NCBI GenBank assembly: GCA_037074705.1
Contig: CM073593.1
Coordinates: 13,707,001 to 13,771,000 of the forward strand
From: Zhengitettix transpicula
Lineage: Eukaryota > Arthropoda > Insecta > Orthoptera > Tetrigidae
Direction of reading: 5' to 3'
DNA length: 64,000 bases
The notes beneath the pieces are model-generated. The model was not told the DNA's origin and ran no database searches. It was given only the letters and a program-made list of their open reading frames with translations. This document shows, piece after piece, positions 32,024 to 42,769 of this stretch; position 1 is the first letter of the stretch, and each line of letters opens with the position of its first letter. A program made the translations under genes and the position numbers.

Positions 32024-32954
32024 TGTACTGAATAATTTTAATTTTAATTTAAAGATTTCGCCTCTCGTTGAAGTTATTTATGTAATAATTAAATGGAAAG
32101 CGTTAATTAAATAAAAGAATTAATCAAATTTGCAAACATTATTTTTATTGTGGCAATAATTTAAAACAATTACTAATTTTAAAATATTAATTTCTCAGGG
32201 TCTTCACTGGGTTTGATAATGGACAAATCAATTATATTAAAAATCTAATTAACACACAAATCACATTTACCTAAACAATACGTCGACTGAAAGAAAAGAA
32301 ATTAACTTGACAATTAAAATAGAACGAAATTAATAAGTAAAGAGATTAACTCTGATTAACAATTTAAAATAGAACGAAATTAAAAAGTAAAGAGATTAAC
32401 TCTGATTAACAATTTAAAATAGAACGAAATCTGACTTCTATCTTTTAATTACGTTTACATAAATCATTATTTTGTATTTTGTTACTCACATCTGTCCAGC
32501 TTGTTTCCAGCATTCCCTTTTGGTTTCGAAAATACACTATTGCGATATTTTACACTGATTCTAAGATTCACAGATTTTACACTGATTTTAGTTAAAATTG
32601 GTGGGATGTCAGGAACTCGGATGATCCTCCTTTTGTCAGCTATCTGTTGACCTTTCAGCCTTTCCTGGCTGACTACAAACGTAAAACTGATTTTACTTAG
32701 CAAGATTCGATGTAATGCTTCCGTTCTCTGTAATGTCCCGCCACTAACTGTTATACATCGACGATGTCTTTCCGCGAACTCCTCCTCACAATGTTTTTCC
32801 GCGAACTGACCTCTGGTTCTCTACGCCATTTTAGACTTTCCGACAAAGTAACAGAGCCTGGTTACATTGTTGTCTTGGAAGCTTCTGCCGCTATAATGGA
32901 TTTCTCAAACAATTTAAATTTTATTGAAACCAATTAATGTCCTTAATTGGCTTT

Positions 32955-32957
<3 letters not shown>
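32024..32957 (-). mobile_element. TGTA...TACA element E2 (934 bp)
   Basis: On the minus strand it starts TGTAAAGCCAATTAAGGACA and ends CAGTACA. It carries TATAGCGGCAGAAGCTTCC, box AGTCAGATTTCGTTC, box ATCAAACCCAGTGAAGACCC and the 3' motif AACTTCAACGAGAGGCG. It lies 16 bases from E0 in opposite orientation, with a TA-rich tract between them. A tandem repeat of 50-base units sits inside. The 73-codon frame (32,482-32,703, minus) has no known domain. Confidence 0.65.
32321..32430. repeat. 50-base tandem repeat, about 2.2 units, inside E2
   Basis: Units begin AGAACGAAATTAATAAGTAA at 32,321 and AGAACGAAATTAAAAAGTAA at 32,371, with a third partial unit at 32,421. The first two units differ at a single base. 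Confidence 0.9.

Positions 32958-33014
<57 letters not shown>
32958..33014. repeat. (TA)n microsatellite
   Basis: About 57 bases of TA repeats directly after E2. Confidence 0.95.
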
Positions 33015-33015
<1 letters not shown>

Positions 33016-33228
33016 CCGTATTCAATAGCACAATAAAGTATTTTTCTTATAAACAAAACAGAATTTCTATAATATTTTATATTACATGTTACTGTCTTTA
33101 GTTTTAGACTTTCAGGTCCCTTCAAACGGAATCAATAGTCGGTATTTCCGTAACGGTATTAGATGAGATGGTTAATATACGGCTGATAGGTACACAGATG
33201 TAGACTGGTATATTGAAGAGAAGATGCT
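33015..33228. other. AT-rich segment inside the Harbinger-like element
   Basis: Nothing recognised. Confidence 0.35.
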
Positions 33229-33368
33229 CTGAGCTACGCCCTGCTGTCACTTGTCAAAGGAAACTGTTTGCTGGCCGTGAACCACGTGATGTGACAGCTC
33301 GCAGTCACGCTTCAACATTATGGCTGACACGTGACAGTACGAGACATGATAGCAGTGTCTCTCCACCT

Positions 33369-34310
33369 TTAATTACTTTCTCGGTGTTCTATGCGAGTCA
33401 AAATTTCTTAAGAGAGTCAAAAGTACTCGCGGTAACATTAAGAGTTAAAAATGTTCTCGGAACCTTAAGAAAATCAAATTCTACCCCATACATTAAGTGA
33501 AAATTATGTTTGGTTCCTCCCGGTAGGTTAAAAGATTCAAATATATTCACGGAACCACAAAAAAGTCAAAAATACTTTTTATTATAATCAATTCAAAACA
33601 GGTGAAAAAACTTATTAAAATTAATGTGTATTACTGTCAATGGTATAAAAATTTATAGATACAATATATTCATTCAAACAGATGAATATGTCGAAAAATA
33701 ACGACGGAAGCTAGTGTTAAAATTTAAAACGAATGGACGTATTGCATCAACGAATTTTTATACCATTAACGGGAATAAAGGTTAATTTTAATGGGAAAAA
33801 ATACTACATATACGTAAACACTGTCAAAAATAGTTCCCTTACATTATAGAGCCAAAAATACTCTGGGTATCTTAAGGATGACAGAAATAGTTCGGATATC
33901 TTAAGAGAGTGAAAATTAGTCCTAATACCTTGAGAGACACAAAAGTAGCCTACTATCGCTAATCTAAAAGTGTAAAAGTACTCGCGGTACCTTTAGCGAG
34001 AAAAATATTCACCCGGTAGCTTATGCGAGTCAAGGTTATTTTCATTATATTAAGAGAATCAGACATATTCCCCTTAAAATAAGAAGAACAAAATTACTTG
34101 AGTGTTTCTAAAGTACTTACTCTAAGTATCGTAAGAACGTGCAAAATATTGCCGGTACCCTAAAAGTCCTCCTGGTACCTAAGGAGGGTCAAAGAATACC
34201 GGTACTTTACGAGATAAAAATACTCCCCGTAATTTAAAATGTCTTTTGCTCCATTTTATAGGTGATGGCGTCTTTTAGCGATCCGGTGTTTGTTTGGTAT
34301 CATCTGTAAC
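33369..34310 (+). mobile_element. Repeat family B copy 5, middle part with minisatellite
   Basis: After the TTA duplication the minisatellite resumes (33,372-33,560, then again 33,830-34,255) with units such as AAATACTCTGGGTATCTTAA. The 33,565-33,830 segment between is AT-rich and unrecognised. The 95-codon frame at 33,213-33,500 crosses the insertion boundary and is not a gene. Confidence 0.55.
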
Positions 34311-34339
34311 ATCTGTATAAAATATGGTAGATTCGGAAC

Positions 34340-34695
34340 ATTGTTTTACCCTTCCTTCCCCGCTTCTAGGGGCAGAACTACAATTTAACCGGCATTTTGA
34401 ATGTTAAAATTAAACTCACCGATTCCCTAACCCAATATGGGTTATTTTCATAGTCTCCACTCCCGCCCCGAAGGATGGCCGAAAAAGGTTAAAATTATAC
34501 CCAAACAACATCGAGTGAAACACTTTCAATCTCATTGATCCCGAAAAATATTTATTCGACGTAAATATCGGCGTGTTATGCATGCTTTAAAATTACCATT
34601 CCTGCCCCCAGAGGTTTTAGTCGTGCCCTATCGTCACGGTGTTTGTTATCGGTTTGACAGGAACATGTGTACAAAATTCGGTCAAAATTTCTCCA
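34340..34695 (+). repeat. Repeat family B copy 5, B block
   Basis: It contains the GGTTAAAATTATACCCAAAC line, ATTTATTCGACGTAAATATC and GTACAAAATTCGGTCAAAAT in family order. It continues the copy that begins at 29,850. Confidence 0.6.
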
Positions 34696-34829
34696 CGTGT
34701 TAAGTTTCAAACTTTAATATAGGCATTTTATAAAAAAAATCAATAAAAATTTACATATATAATGTTATTAAAATGAAATTCAGCATGTCTGTTTTGAAAA
34801 TTAATAATTATTATATAAAATACAGACTA

Positions 34830-34985
34830 AATAAATAATGATATAAATACCACGCACAGCGTTACTGGAAACCTTATTCCTTTCTTCGGGTACCAAGGAA
34901 ACACACGAGGCAAGAGCGACACAACCGCACAATACAATTGACAGACACACAAAGCTTTTAAAAGCGACGAAAAAATATATCTACA
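34830..34985 (-). mobile_element. PLE1-type 3' terminal fragment, diverged
   Basis: On the minus strand it reads TTTTGTCGC-like start, GTCAATTGTATTGTGCGGTT, TACCCGAAGAAAGGAATAAG and GCGTGGTATTTATATCAT, in the same order as the 3' end of PLE1. The hammerhead-like core is decayed (CCGAAGA; GUAA for GAAA), but stem II is still paired (GGAA/UUCC). Confidence 0.6.
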
Positions 34986-34989
34986 TATA

Positions 34990-36070
34990 TCGATACGATG
35001 TCGATACATCTAACCATCAAATGCTACTAGTTTTGTGAGTCATTCTGTAAGCTGAAGTGTAGTACGAACAACGCACAGTTTCCGTTTTACTTTGTATAGT
35101 GCCGTTTTCGACCAGACTGTATTGGGATAGATATGGGCCCAGTAGTGTTGAAAAGCTATCTATTTTTGTGAAGTAATAAATTCGTTGGTGACTATATGTT
35201 CTTATTATCACTACTAAAATACAACCTTTTAGACATTAAATGAAAATAAATACTACTACATTTTAGACCTCGTTGTGCTTCTCATCAGGCGTGAAGAAAA
35301 GTTCCGACTGTAAGTTTTTCTATTGCTATTTTATGTTTAAAAGAGCTTCTGAGTTACTCAAGTCTTGAAATAATTTAATAGATAGGATTGGTCGTCCTTA
35401 GCTATCAGGAAATCAAAATAATAGCATTAGAGTAGGTTTAGATTCGCCGGGTGCATTCAAAAGCGCTGAGAAATGGCTGTGTATTTCTACTGTATACGTA
35501 AGAAAAACATTTTAAGCTATAATTTAAATGAACAATATTATGAGCCTAGTGTCCTCTGAACTGTGCGTAATATGTTGCGTAGCAAGTCTTTACTTCTTCC
35601 TGGTATTGTTCAGATTATAATTGACAAGTCCAAGAATCCATCCATACAAGAGTGTTTTGACATTTGAAAAATGTTGTGGTTGTGTACGATTTCTCAAACA
35701 AAAAGAAATACACGTGAGTATAGGAGAACATAGCTCCTAAAATCCTTAGAGGTGGACGGTTGATTTTTTTTTATCAGCAGTACGAGATTATCTACTGCAA
35801 TCTCCTCGGTAGAGTAACATTTTTAAAATATATATTTTACTCTTCCCCGAACTCTTTACCTTCATAATTAACCATCTTTGTGTATTCATAATGGAGTTTA
35901 AACAGCATCAAAGCTCGTGTGTTGATTTTTCTTTGAATTACAACTGGCATTTGAAAGATGAAACATTTATCAAAACGTTCCGTTAGTTACGTTATAACAA
36001 TGCAAAACGAAACGAGAAAATTCTAGGAATTGTAACAAGCCAGTTAGTCATAATATATTATAGTATACGT
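34990..36070. other. Intergenic DNA
   Basis: Frames of 60-64 codons on the minus strand without features. No repeat family recognised. Confidence 0.35.
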
Positions 36071-36083
36071 ACACTAAGACTTA

Positions 36084-36323
36084 TTGGGCTCTACGATCGA
36101 ACTGTTTGCTACAATTTCAGTAACAGAAAAAAAAACGTGTCGTGGCGTTACAGAAGCAGTAAGATTGTGGAAAATATTGCCAGGGTCAGCGACGGCTGCA
36201 GGTTATGGCGAACTTCAGCCCCGACGCTCTCGACCGGTTCCAGTTCTTAAATCTCCTGCGGAAAATATATTTGAAAGTTTCTTCACAAACTTAGTTTATT
36301 TATCGAACAGACCTAACAGGTAA
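36084..36323 (+). other. Unsupported 79-codon frame in GC-richer DNA
   Basis: The frame (no ATG start) reads through a GC-richer stretch with LWKILPGSATAAGYGELQPR in its middle. A second plus-strand frame of about 54 codons overlaps it. No family is recognised and no splice signals decide between them. Confidence 0.15.
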
Positions 36324-37356
36324 AATAAAGCTTATAACCTGTAAAAGAAACGAATTATTCATTTATAATTATGCCTTAATTAAGGCAGCGGATGTTACTA
36401 GTCAGTTATCATGAACCAAATATTATGAATCTATATTTAGACATGTTAAATGTGCGTTTTGGTCCATATCGTGACGTCCCGTAATATATCGACTGTTATT
36501 TTTTAAAATTAACTAATTTTTTTTTCTTCATCCTATATTTAAAACAGGGTTTTATCATCTGTGCTTTGAAGGACGACAATGCTTGCAACCCCATACAACA
36601 AAGCCTGTAAAAATTTAAAAAATTAATTCAATTCTCGAAACGGACAGTCCATTGTTAGCCGCCGTGTAATATACATAGTCATTGGGTTAACTGAATCAAT
36701 TCAAAATCTTTGAACATTTTTATTTCAAGTTTTTTGGCATTCGAGACCAGTACTATAAAAGGAAAGATACAGTTGAGGAGTATTGCAGTTCTGAACGGGG
36801 AGATTGTTGTCTTGCAACACCTTGGCTACTCGTACTCATCCCCTGTCGAAATTCTGTACTTGCGAATTAAATAGATCGGAGCGACGTAGACATGGCCTGG
36901 GCTAGAATGCAACTCGTTTTCCATAAATACTAAATTGTAAATTTTTTCCATGCACAAACCAGTCCTAGTTAAAAAGACAACCAAACATATGTTACAAAAA
37001 TAATCCAGGGATTACAAACTAGTATTTTTCTATTCCAAAGCACGAAAGTTGGAATCTTTTCCTTTGTAAACATTAATACTTGTGAAGGAAAATACTAACT
37101 TGGATGTGGATGTAATTAACCTGCATGATAATACACGTTTAACTTAAATTTGTGGGGTGAAATTCTTTTGTAAATTAATGGACAGTTCGAGATATAAGTG
37201 TGTTAAATTCATAATTTTAAAAGTGTTTAACACTTGCACGAGTTCTTTTGTTGTTTTATTATTCTGCTTGTGTAATTAATATGCCTAATATAAATAACAT
37301 TGGATGGCTCTTTTGAATACAATGTAGAGATTTCATTGAGAGCAACTGTATACATA
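36324..37356. other. AT-rich intergenic DNA
   Basis: Nothing recognised. The phrase GGATGTGGATGTAATTAACC near 37,100 resembles the spacer of the PLE-like pair at 37.45 kb. Confidence 0.35.
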
Positions 37357-37397
37357 GAAGAAAAAGTTCGCGGGTTTCCACCCGGGTAACACAGCGA

Positions 37398-37450
37398 TTG
37401 TAACGCGACGTTTCGACGACCAAATGCACTGCCGTCATCTTCTAGGCGAA
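37398..37450 (-). ncRNA. Hammerhead-like core, left arm
   Basis: On the minus strand CUAGAAGAU, stem II GACGGC/GUCGUC (with one G-U pair), GAAA and CGUC. The CUGANGA motif carries an inserted A (CUAGAAGA). The three bases before the core (CGC) could pair with GCG just after the presumed cleavage triplet GUC, as stem I would. Confidence 0.45.
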
Positions 37451-37487
37451 TATTAACCTGCATGTGGATGCAATTTACCTCTTAACT

Positions 37488-37535
37488 TCGCCTAGAAGAT
37501 GACGACAGCGCATTTGGTCGTCGAAACGTCACGTT
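37488..37535 (+). ncRNA. Hammerhead-like core, right arm
   Basis: CUAGAAGAU, stem II GACGAC/GUCGUC (six perfect pairs, 37,501-37,506 with 37,517-37,522), GAAA (37,523-37,526) and CGUC. The A-U pair here replaces the G-U pair of the left arm. The same inserted A is present in the first motif. Confidence 0.45.
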
Positions 37536-37617
37536 ACAATCGCTGTGTTAGCCGGGTGGAAATCCGAGAACTTTTTCTTAAACAAATACACCAGGAAAGC
37601 CTTCCATCTTTGATAAT

Positions 37618-37638
37618 TATATATATATATATATATAT
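37618..37638. repeat. (TA)n tract before E3
   Basis: TA repeats that end at the TG of element E3. Confidence 0.9.
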
Positions 37639-38491
37639 TGTGGTAATTACTAATATGTAATTATTTAATAAACAAATTTTTACGATTTTCATTATCGGCG
37701 GCGTGAATATGAGGCCATTTCATTGTATCTTAATGATTGTCTACAAGAATATGGAGTCTATAATGCTTGCTTGCTAGAGTTGTATTGTTGCCTCAGGCAG
37801 CACTGAGACGTACGGAACTTGAGATGTTCAGAGGTGCTTCGGCCAGGAAGGCGAAAGGTGTGTTTTGTGGAGTCCCTGATTCAAAGTTCCTGGTACCATA
37901 TTTGAGTAAGTGTGATTAGGCAGCAGAGACATATTATATTAAAGTCCCGGGGTTTGGAATTACAAGTCTACAGTCTGAAGTATTTCGTCTCTTCCCATAT
38001 TCATGCAATTATAAAAGTTTTAAAAAAACAACGTTGTCAACAGTTAAGAGCAGGAAGTGCTTTGTGTTTGAAAACTACAACATCCTTAAATTTAGTGAAA
38101 TATGACATTTCTGTGATTTGTTGAACAAAAAATGAGTGAAGTCAAGCCCAGACGAACAGCTAAGAGTAAGGTAAACATAAAAAGGGATTGTAAACCTAAT
38201 TGTCAGATTACGTATTTCGGTAATTATTTAAGTGAGGAATTTTTTGCATTGTAAGTTACTAATTGTCATTTTGTAACATTCTTTATTGGAGGTCCGATAG
38301 GCGGTCCTGAAAATTAAGCCGTGGCACATTACAAACTTGTAAATTTTCAATTGATATAAGAATTTGTTTTTATTAAATTAATTTTGTTTTATTTTTAATT
38401 ATTGAATTCATTTAAATTTAATAATCTTTTAATGTGTTTATTACATAATCTTCATTCGAGGCCCGATTTTGTAAATATTGTGATTATTACA
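37639..38491 (+). mobile_element. TGTA...TACA-type element E3 (853 bp)
   Basis: It starts TGTGGTAATTACTAATATGT and ends GATTATTACA, with TA-rich tracts on both sides. It has TATCGGCGGCGTGAATATGA near the start, and ATCTTCATTCGAGGCCCGA near the end corresponds in place to the 3' motif of E1 and E2. The internal boxes shared by E1, E2 and E4 are not clear, so E3 is the most diverged member. The 70-codon frame inside lacks known features. Confidence 0.5.
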
Positions 38492-38523
38492 ATATATATA
38501 CATATATATATGTATATATATAT
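38492..38523. repeat. (TA)n tract after E3
   Basis: TA repeats beginning at the end of E3. Confidence 0.9.
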
Positions 38524-39795
38524 TTCATTTCAATTCAACGTTATAAAATATCCCTTACTTTGACCAGAAGGATCAATGTTGCAATTTATTGTGTTGTGCA
38601 CAGGATATTTGTGCAATTAAATGGATGTGTGATCATTACTTAACTACATGCAAAATTAGTTTTTATTGTGATGTCCTAAATTACCAATTGAGTGTACGTG
38701 ATACACTGACGCTCTGTCGTTAGCAGTCCCAAATTTAAAAAAAATAAAAACTATCACGTCAAAAAAGGAGGGTAGTAACAATATATATCGGTAATTAAGT
38801 CTTCAAAAAGTGTTTTGTTCACTCAAAACTATAAGTTTTATTAAAAAGTCATTATAATGAAACTTAATAAAATTACATTGTTTTCAATATAAAAAATATT
38901 TAATTTAGCATCTTTCTTGTTTATAATCTAAAATTACTAATGATAATTAACAAAAAACAATATTCATTAACCGCTCCAGCGTACTCAAAAGATGAGTGAT
39001 TAAAGCATTGAACTGTTAAAAAGGTTTTAATAAATCTTTTAAATAGTTTATTTTATAAATTTTTCAGAGTCTGTATTAACTTTTTTCGAAATTATGTCAA
39101 AGCATTCTTTGCAAAATTATTTAACTATATTTACACAAACACAAAAATGAGTTTTTTCATGACTTGGTTAGCACTTTTTTAATTTACTACTTGGCGTTTC
39201 GCTTTTTGTTGCCTCCTTCTTCCTTTGCTGGTCGTGCCGGTCTTTACTTTTCCAAATAAATTTGTAAGTCATTTGATAAATTTTTATATAAACGTCTTGT
39301 CTTTAGTTAGGGAGTTATCTAACTCTTTCAAAAAGTTTCGTCTTGTAATGTATTACAAAATTTTTTATTCTTAGATTTGTTCTAGTCACGTTTAATATAT
39401 GATAAAAAATTACGTATTCGCCAATGAAAATTAATTGTCTTCAATGATTTATACGAAAAATAACTCAATAATGACGCTGAATGACTGCGATGAGAACCGT
39501 AAAATTTTCTAAGACTTTCAAAATCGTCTTTTCCCAGGAAACTACGGCTGATTTTGTAATTAGACTTTGAAAGAACATTCTACACATTCCAGAGGTGGCT
39601 CTGAAATATAAAAAAATTTAACAGGATATATCCTCTAGATTTAGCGCACCTAACGGAGGCCGATGATCGATTTCACGAACCAGAGACCATAAAAAGACGG
39701 GATAACACTAAAAATTTAATAAGCCTCACACATGCAAAAGACACCTAACTCTGTTGCGCCAACACTTTGATTCTCAGTCAAATTTCAGGCAGCAA
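38524..39795. other. AT-rich DNA, nothing recognised
   Basis: No frame above 60 codons, no repeat family. Confidence 0.4.
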
Positions 39796-39799
39796 ATAT

Positions 39800-40110
39800 C
39801 CTAAATAAAATGACTGTTTGTTTTTGTATATGTTCCACACATAAATCTACACCCGTTGACAATAACTCGTACACGTGTTTCTTTCAAACAGGTAACAAAC
39901 CGTGTGGGAATAAGAAGTCTGCCACCCCCAGGGACGGGAGTTTAGAAATTTTCAAACATTTTCAAATGGTCGATATTTGCATAGGATAAATATTTTTCTG
40001 ACTCGATGAGATATGTACCGTTTTTTGTGTATAATTTCAACCACTTACGGCATGGGAGGGTAGCACCCTTAGGGGTAGGGATGGAGGGGAGTTAAAAAAC
40101 GAAGTACATG
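39800..40110 (-). repeat. Repeat family B copy 6
   Basis: On the minus strand: CCCCTAAGGGTGCTACCCTC, CATGCCGTAAGTGGTTGAAA, the TATTTATCCTATGCAAATAT block and the GGTGTAGATTTATGTGT end. Its left edge is 190 bases from PLE1. Confidence 0.65.
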
Positions 40111-40316
40111 TTTATATGCCCTCTACATTATCTTGCACTATAGTGAAAATAGGTAATCGTCTTTACAATATTTATTTGTGAATGTCGTTTCCCTTTATTT
40201 ATAATCTTATCGACACAACTTCTAATTTGGTTTTCAAATTAACTGTAGGTTATATAAATCTTGAAAATAATGAATAAGAAAGATAGCCAATACAGGCAAA
40301 AAATGGTAATATAAAT

Positions 40317-40364
40317 ACCACACAACGTTTCTGGGATCCTTGTTCCTTTCGTCAGGTGCTAAGA
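40317..40364 (-). ncRNA. Hammerhead-like core in the PLE1 3' end
   Basis: Minus strand: GCAC, CUGACGA, AA, GGAA...UCCC, A, GAAA, CGUU, GUGUGG. The GCAC before the core can pair with GUGUG after CGUU (stem I). Stem II is imperfect here (one A-C opposition), and extra A residues flank it. Confidence 0.4.
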
Positions 40365-40494
40365 AGAGCCTAGAGAAGCACGACTGCACTAGTCAGTTGG
40401 CAAAACTCAAAAGCGACGAAAGCTCAACAACAATTGGAGAGCCGAAGGGTTAGCGTAACGATAAGGGAGCAACGACAATGGGAAAAAAGAAGGC

Positions 40495-41136
40495 TTAGCG
40501 TAATAATAAGGAATCATAGCAATTATTGAGATTAATAGTGTCTGTTTGTACATTGCACGACATTAATAGTTGTGATGTTGGATTTAATGTAAAGACCTCT
40601 GAAATGAGTCTGGGATTGAACCTGGTGTCAATGTCTAAAATCTTAGCATTTTGCCAATAAAATGTATGTTTAGAACCGTTTATATGTTTGGATACTACAG
40701 ATTGTTTATAAATGGGAAGTTTGATATTAGATATATGTTCTTTGATACGTGTATTAAGGGAACGTTTTGTTTGCCCTATGTAGCAGGAATTACAATTAGA
40801 GCAAATGATTTTGTAAACAACACAATATTTTCTGTAGGTATCAAGTGGGTCCTTGTGGTTTTTAATAAAGTATGAAAGGGTATTAGTGGATCTGTAAATG
40901 ATGGATATTTGATATTCTTTGAATATTTGGACAGATTTGTGATGTAGAAATTTGTAATAAGGGAGTACGAGAAAAAATTTGGCTTGAGGTGTTTGGGTAC
41001 GAGGGACAGTAGGATGTGGGATTTTGTTCAGTCTGTTGTTTATGTGTTTAATAATAAAATTTAAAGGGTACTCAATGGAGATTAAAATGTTTCGGACAAT
41101 AGTTAAGCTGTGTTGATGGAACTTGGAGTTAGAAAG
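40495..41136 (-). pseudogene. PLE1 GIY-YIG endonuclease domain
   Basis: An uninterrupted 213-codon stretch ends at TAA (40,495-40,497). It follows the reverse transcriptase in the same frame after a single TAA (41,137-41,139). The segment VVYKIICSNCNSCYIGQTKR carries both halves of the GIY-YIG signature (VVY at 40,813-40,821, YIG at 40,774-40,782) and a C-x2-C-x2-C arrangement between them, as is usual in Penelope endonucleases. RSLNTRIKEH, which contains the conserved Arg, follows. This domain would nick target DNA and prime reverse transcription. The frame has no ATG near its start because it is the C-terminal part of one long protein. Catalytic residues appear kept, so only the upstream stop and frameshift break the gene. 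Confidence 0.85.
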
Positions 41137-42130
41137 TTATATAGCTCTGACCACAAGTTTGTATACCATGGCGCTCTTTTGGTAAGAAGGATGATCAGAA
41201 AGAAAATTGAGAACACGCCCTGAGTATGTAGGTTTCGTGAACAAATTGGAAGTATTGTGAATGGATACAGTGACATGAAGGAACTTAAGAGAATGGTTCA
41301 ATTCAAGTTCATGGGCGAATTGTAAGTTGTGATGATAATTATTGAAAGTATTGACTATAAGCTTGGTTTGAGAGGTAGTAACAATACAAAAAATGTCATC
41401 TACATATCTGATGTAGCAAAGAGGTTGGACAGGAAGTAGAGAAAGACAAAATTTTCTAAATCTCTCATGACTGTCTTAGCAAAAGATGACTGGAGAGGTT
41501 TCCCATGGTGAACCTGATTAAACTTGAAATAAGTGGAGTTGAGGATTAGATTTATAATGCATAAAATTTCATGAAGTGGAAATTTCGTATATTGACTCAA
41601 TATGGACCATCTGTTGTTGATCACTGTTAATGACTAAATTGTTGGGAATAGAGTTGAATAAGGAAACGACATCAAGATAAATTAAAGAGTGGTCATGAGG
41701 GACGTTGAGGTCCTTGATTTTATCAATAAATTGGTAAGAATTTTTAACAGAACAATGATTTTCTTCATTGAGGGCTTTAGAAAACATGTTATGAATGTAG
41801 GAGGAACTGTTGAGTAAGGGACTGCCAGTAGAAGCAATAATAATTCTAAAAAATAGGTCAGGTGTTTGTATTTTAGGAAGGTCATAAGCTCTGGAAATGT
41901 TGGCTGAGGTGATGAATAAGGGATAAAATGTGGATTGTTCAATAAAATCTTTTTGCTTCCACCGCTTGAGAATATTTTTTAGTTTGTCAATAACTGAATT
42001 GAAGCAGGTGGGTTTTCATATATTATAAGAGGAAATGTCAAAGAGAATTTGGTTAAGTGTTTGTGTATTCATTACCGTTACAGTGACAGAACCCTTGCGT
42101 GTGTAAAGAGTATGTTGGGATAAGACTTCA
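41137..42130 (-). pseudogene. PLE1 reverse transcriptase, frameshifted
   Basis: Read in order on the minus strand: a segment around WKQKDFIEQSTFYPLFITS, then AYDLPKIQTPDLFFRIIIAS (compare the YGLPKIHKP-type block), YQFIDKIKDLNVPHDHSLIY followed by LDVVSLFNSIP (the first Asp block), STYFKFNQVHHGKPLQSSFA, and CYIRYVDDIFCIVTTSQTKL with the catalytic YVDD at 41,395-41,406. At least two frame changes lie between these blocks, and the frame holding YVDD meets TAA at 41,137-41,139. The order and motifs are those of Penelope-like elements and not of LINE or LTR enzymes. Upstream of 42,130 the similarity fades. The element is dead but not very old, because long stretches are open. Confidence 0.85.
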
Positions 42131-42769
42131 GGAATTGTTTAGTTCTATGTAGGTTCCTTTACGAGATTGCTATGAAAAAGAGGAAGATGTTTTATTGTCT
42201 TCATAAATCATAGTTGTACATTGATTTTATTGACGCTTTGGCACCTATATTTAGGACACAAGCAAGTATCAAACTATTCTGTCCCTTAGAATAGTTTATA
42301 AATCTGTGCTTGCTAAAGTTCTAACTACTCAGAAGTTAAACAATGGCAGCTTTGGCAACCATTAAGGCCCGAGATGGAGATCCAACGACGGCATTGTTAA
42401 GACTACAGTAACAGCGGTGAAGCCCTTTCAACGTTATTGCTCGCTTCCTCGCCCGCGATGCCCATAAACCGTCAAAGGGCACTTTTCTCATCAAATAACT
42501 AAACTATTTAAAATATAATTTGTATACGAGTTTCAATACTCGGTCAATATCTGATCGCTTTGAGGTATCGTTCCATAGTAACAGTCAACAGGGCATTCGT
42601 TGTATCCACTTAACTTCAGATTCAATTTATTTGTAAATTTTGTAGCTCCATTATCTGAGATTCTAATTTAACGTCTGAAAGTATGTCGAGGTTCTGGATA
42701 AAATATTTTTGTTTTGAAATTATAAGGATAAATTGACGGGAAGCATTTAAATATAGTTAGTTCCACAGC

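Larger units (their letters stand above)
30158..33368. mobile_element. PIF/Harbinger-like inserted element, 3.2 kb, with nested insertions
   Basis: The left end AGGTGGAGACACACTGCCAT and the right end in complement (AGGTGGAGAGACACTGCTAT) match over about 50 bases, and both are flanked by TTA (30,155-30,157 and 33,369-33,371). TIRs plus a TTA duplication fit the PIF/Harbinger superfamily. Subterminal regions (30,180-30,290 and 33,230-33,340) are rich in CACGTGACAG-type subrepeats. No transposase was found. Inside lie a PLE-like inverted pair, a family B end, elements E0 and E2, and (TA)n tracts, all presumably later insertions. Confidence 0.6.
37357..37580. mobile_element. Head-to-head pair of PLE-like termini, second family
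   Basis: The left arm (37,357-37,450) and right arm (37,487-37,580) are inverted copies of about 90 bases with few differences. Each has TTCGCCTAGAAGATGACG, CATTTGGTCGTCGAAACGTC, ACAATCGCTGTGTTA and CCGGGTGGAAA followed by GAACTTTTTCTT. A 36-base spacer separates them. Confidence 0.75.

Noticed and set aside
32943..33125. Frame with a long Tyr-Ile repeat
   Set aside because: It is the translation of the (TA)n microsatellite after element E2.
29960..34255. CRISPR-like array (repeated units with spacers)
   Set aside because: Units are diverged from one another, adjoin without regular unique spacers, and lie in a eukaryotic mobile repeat.
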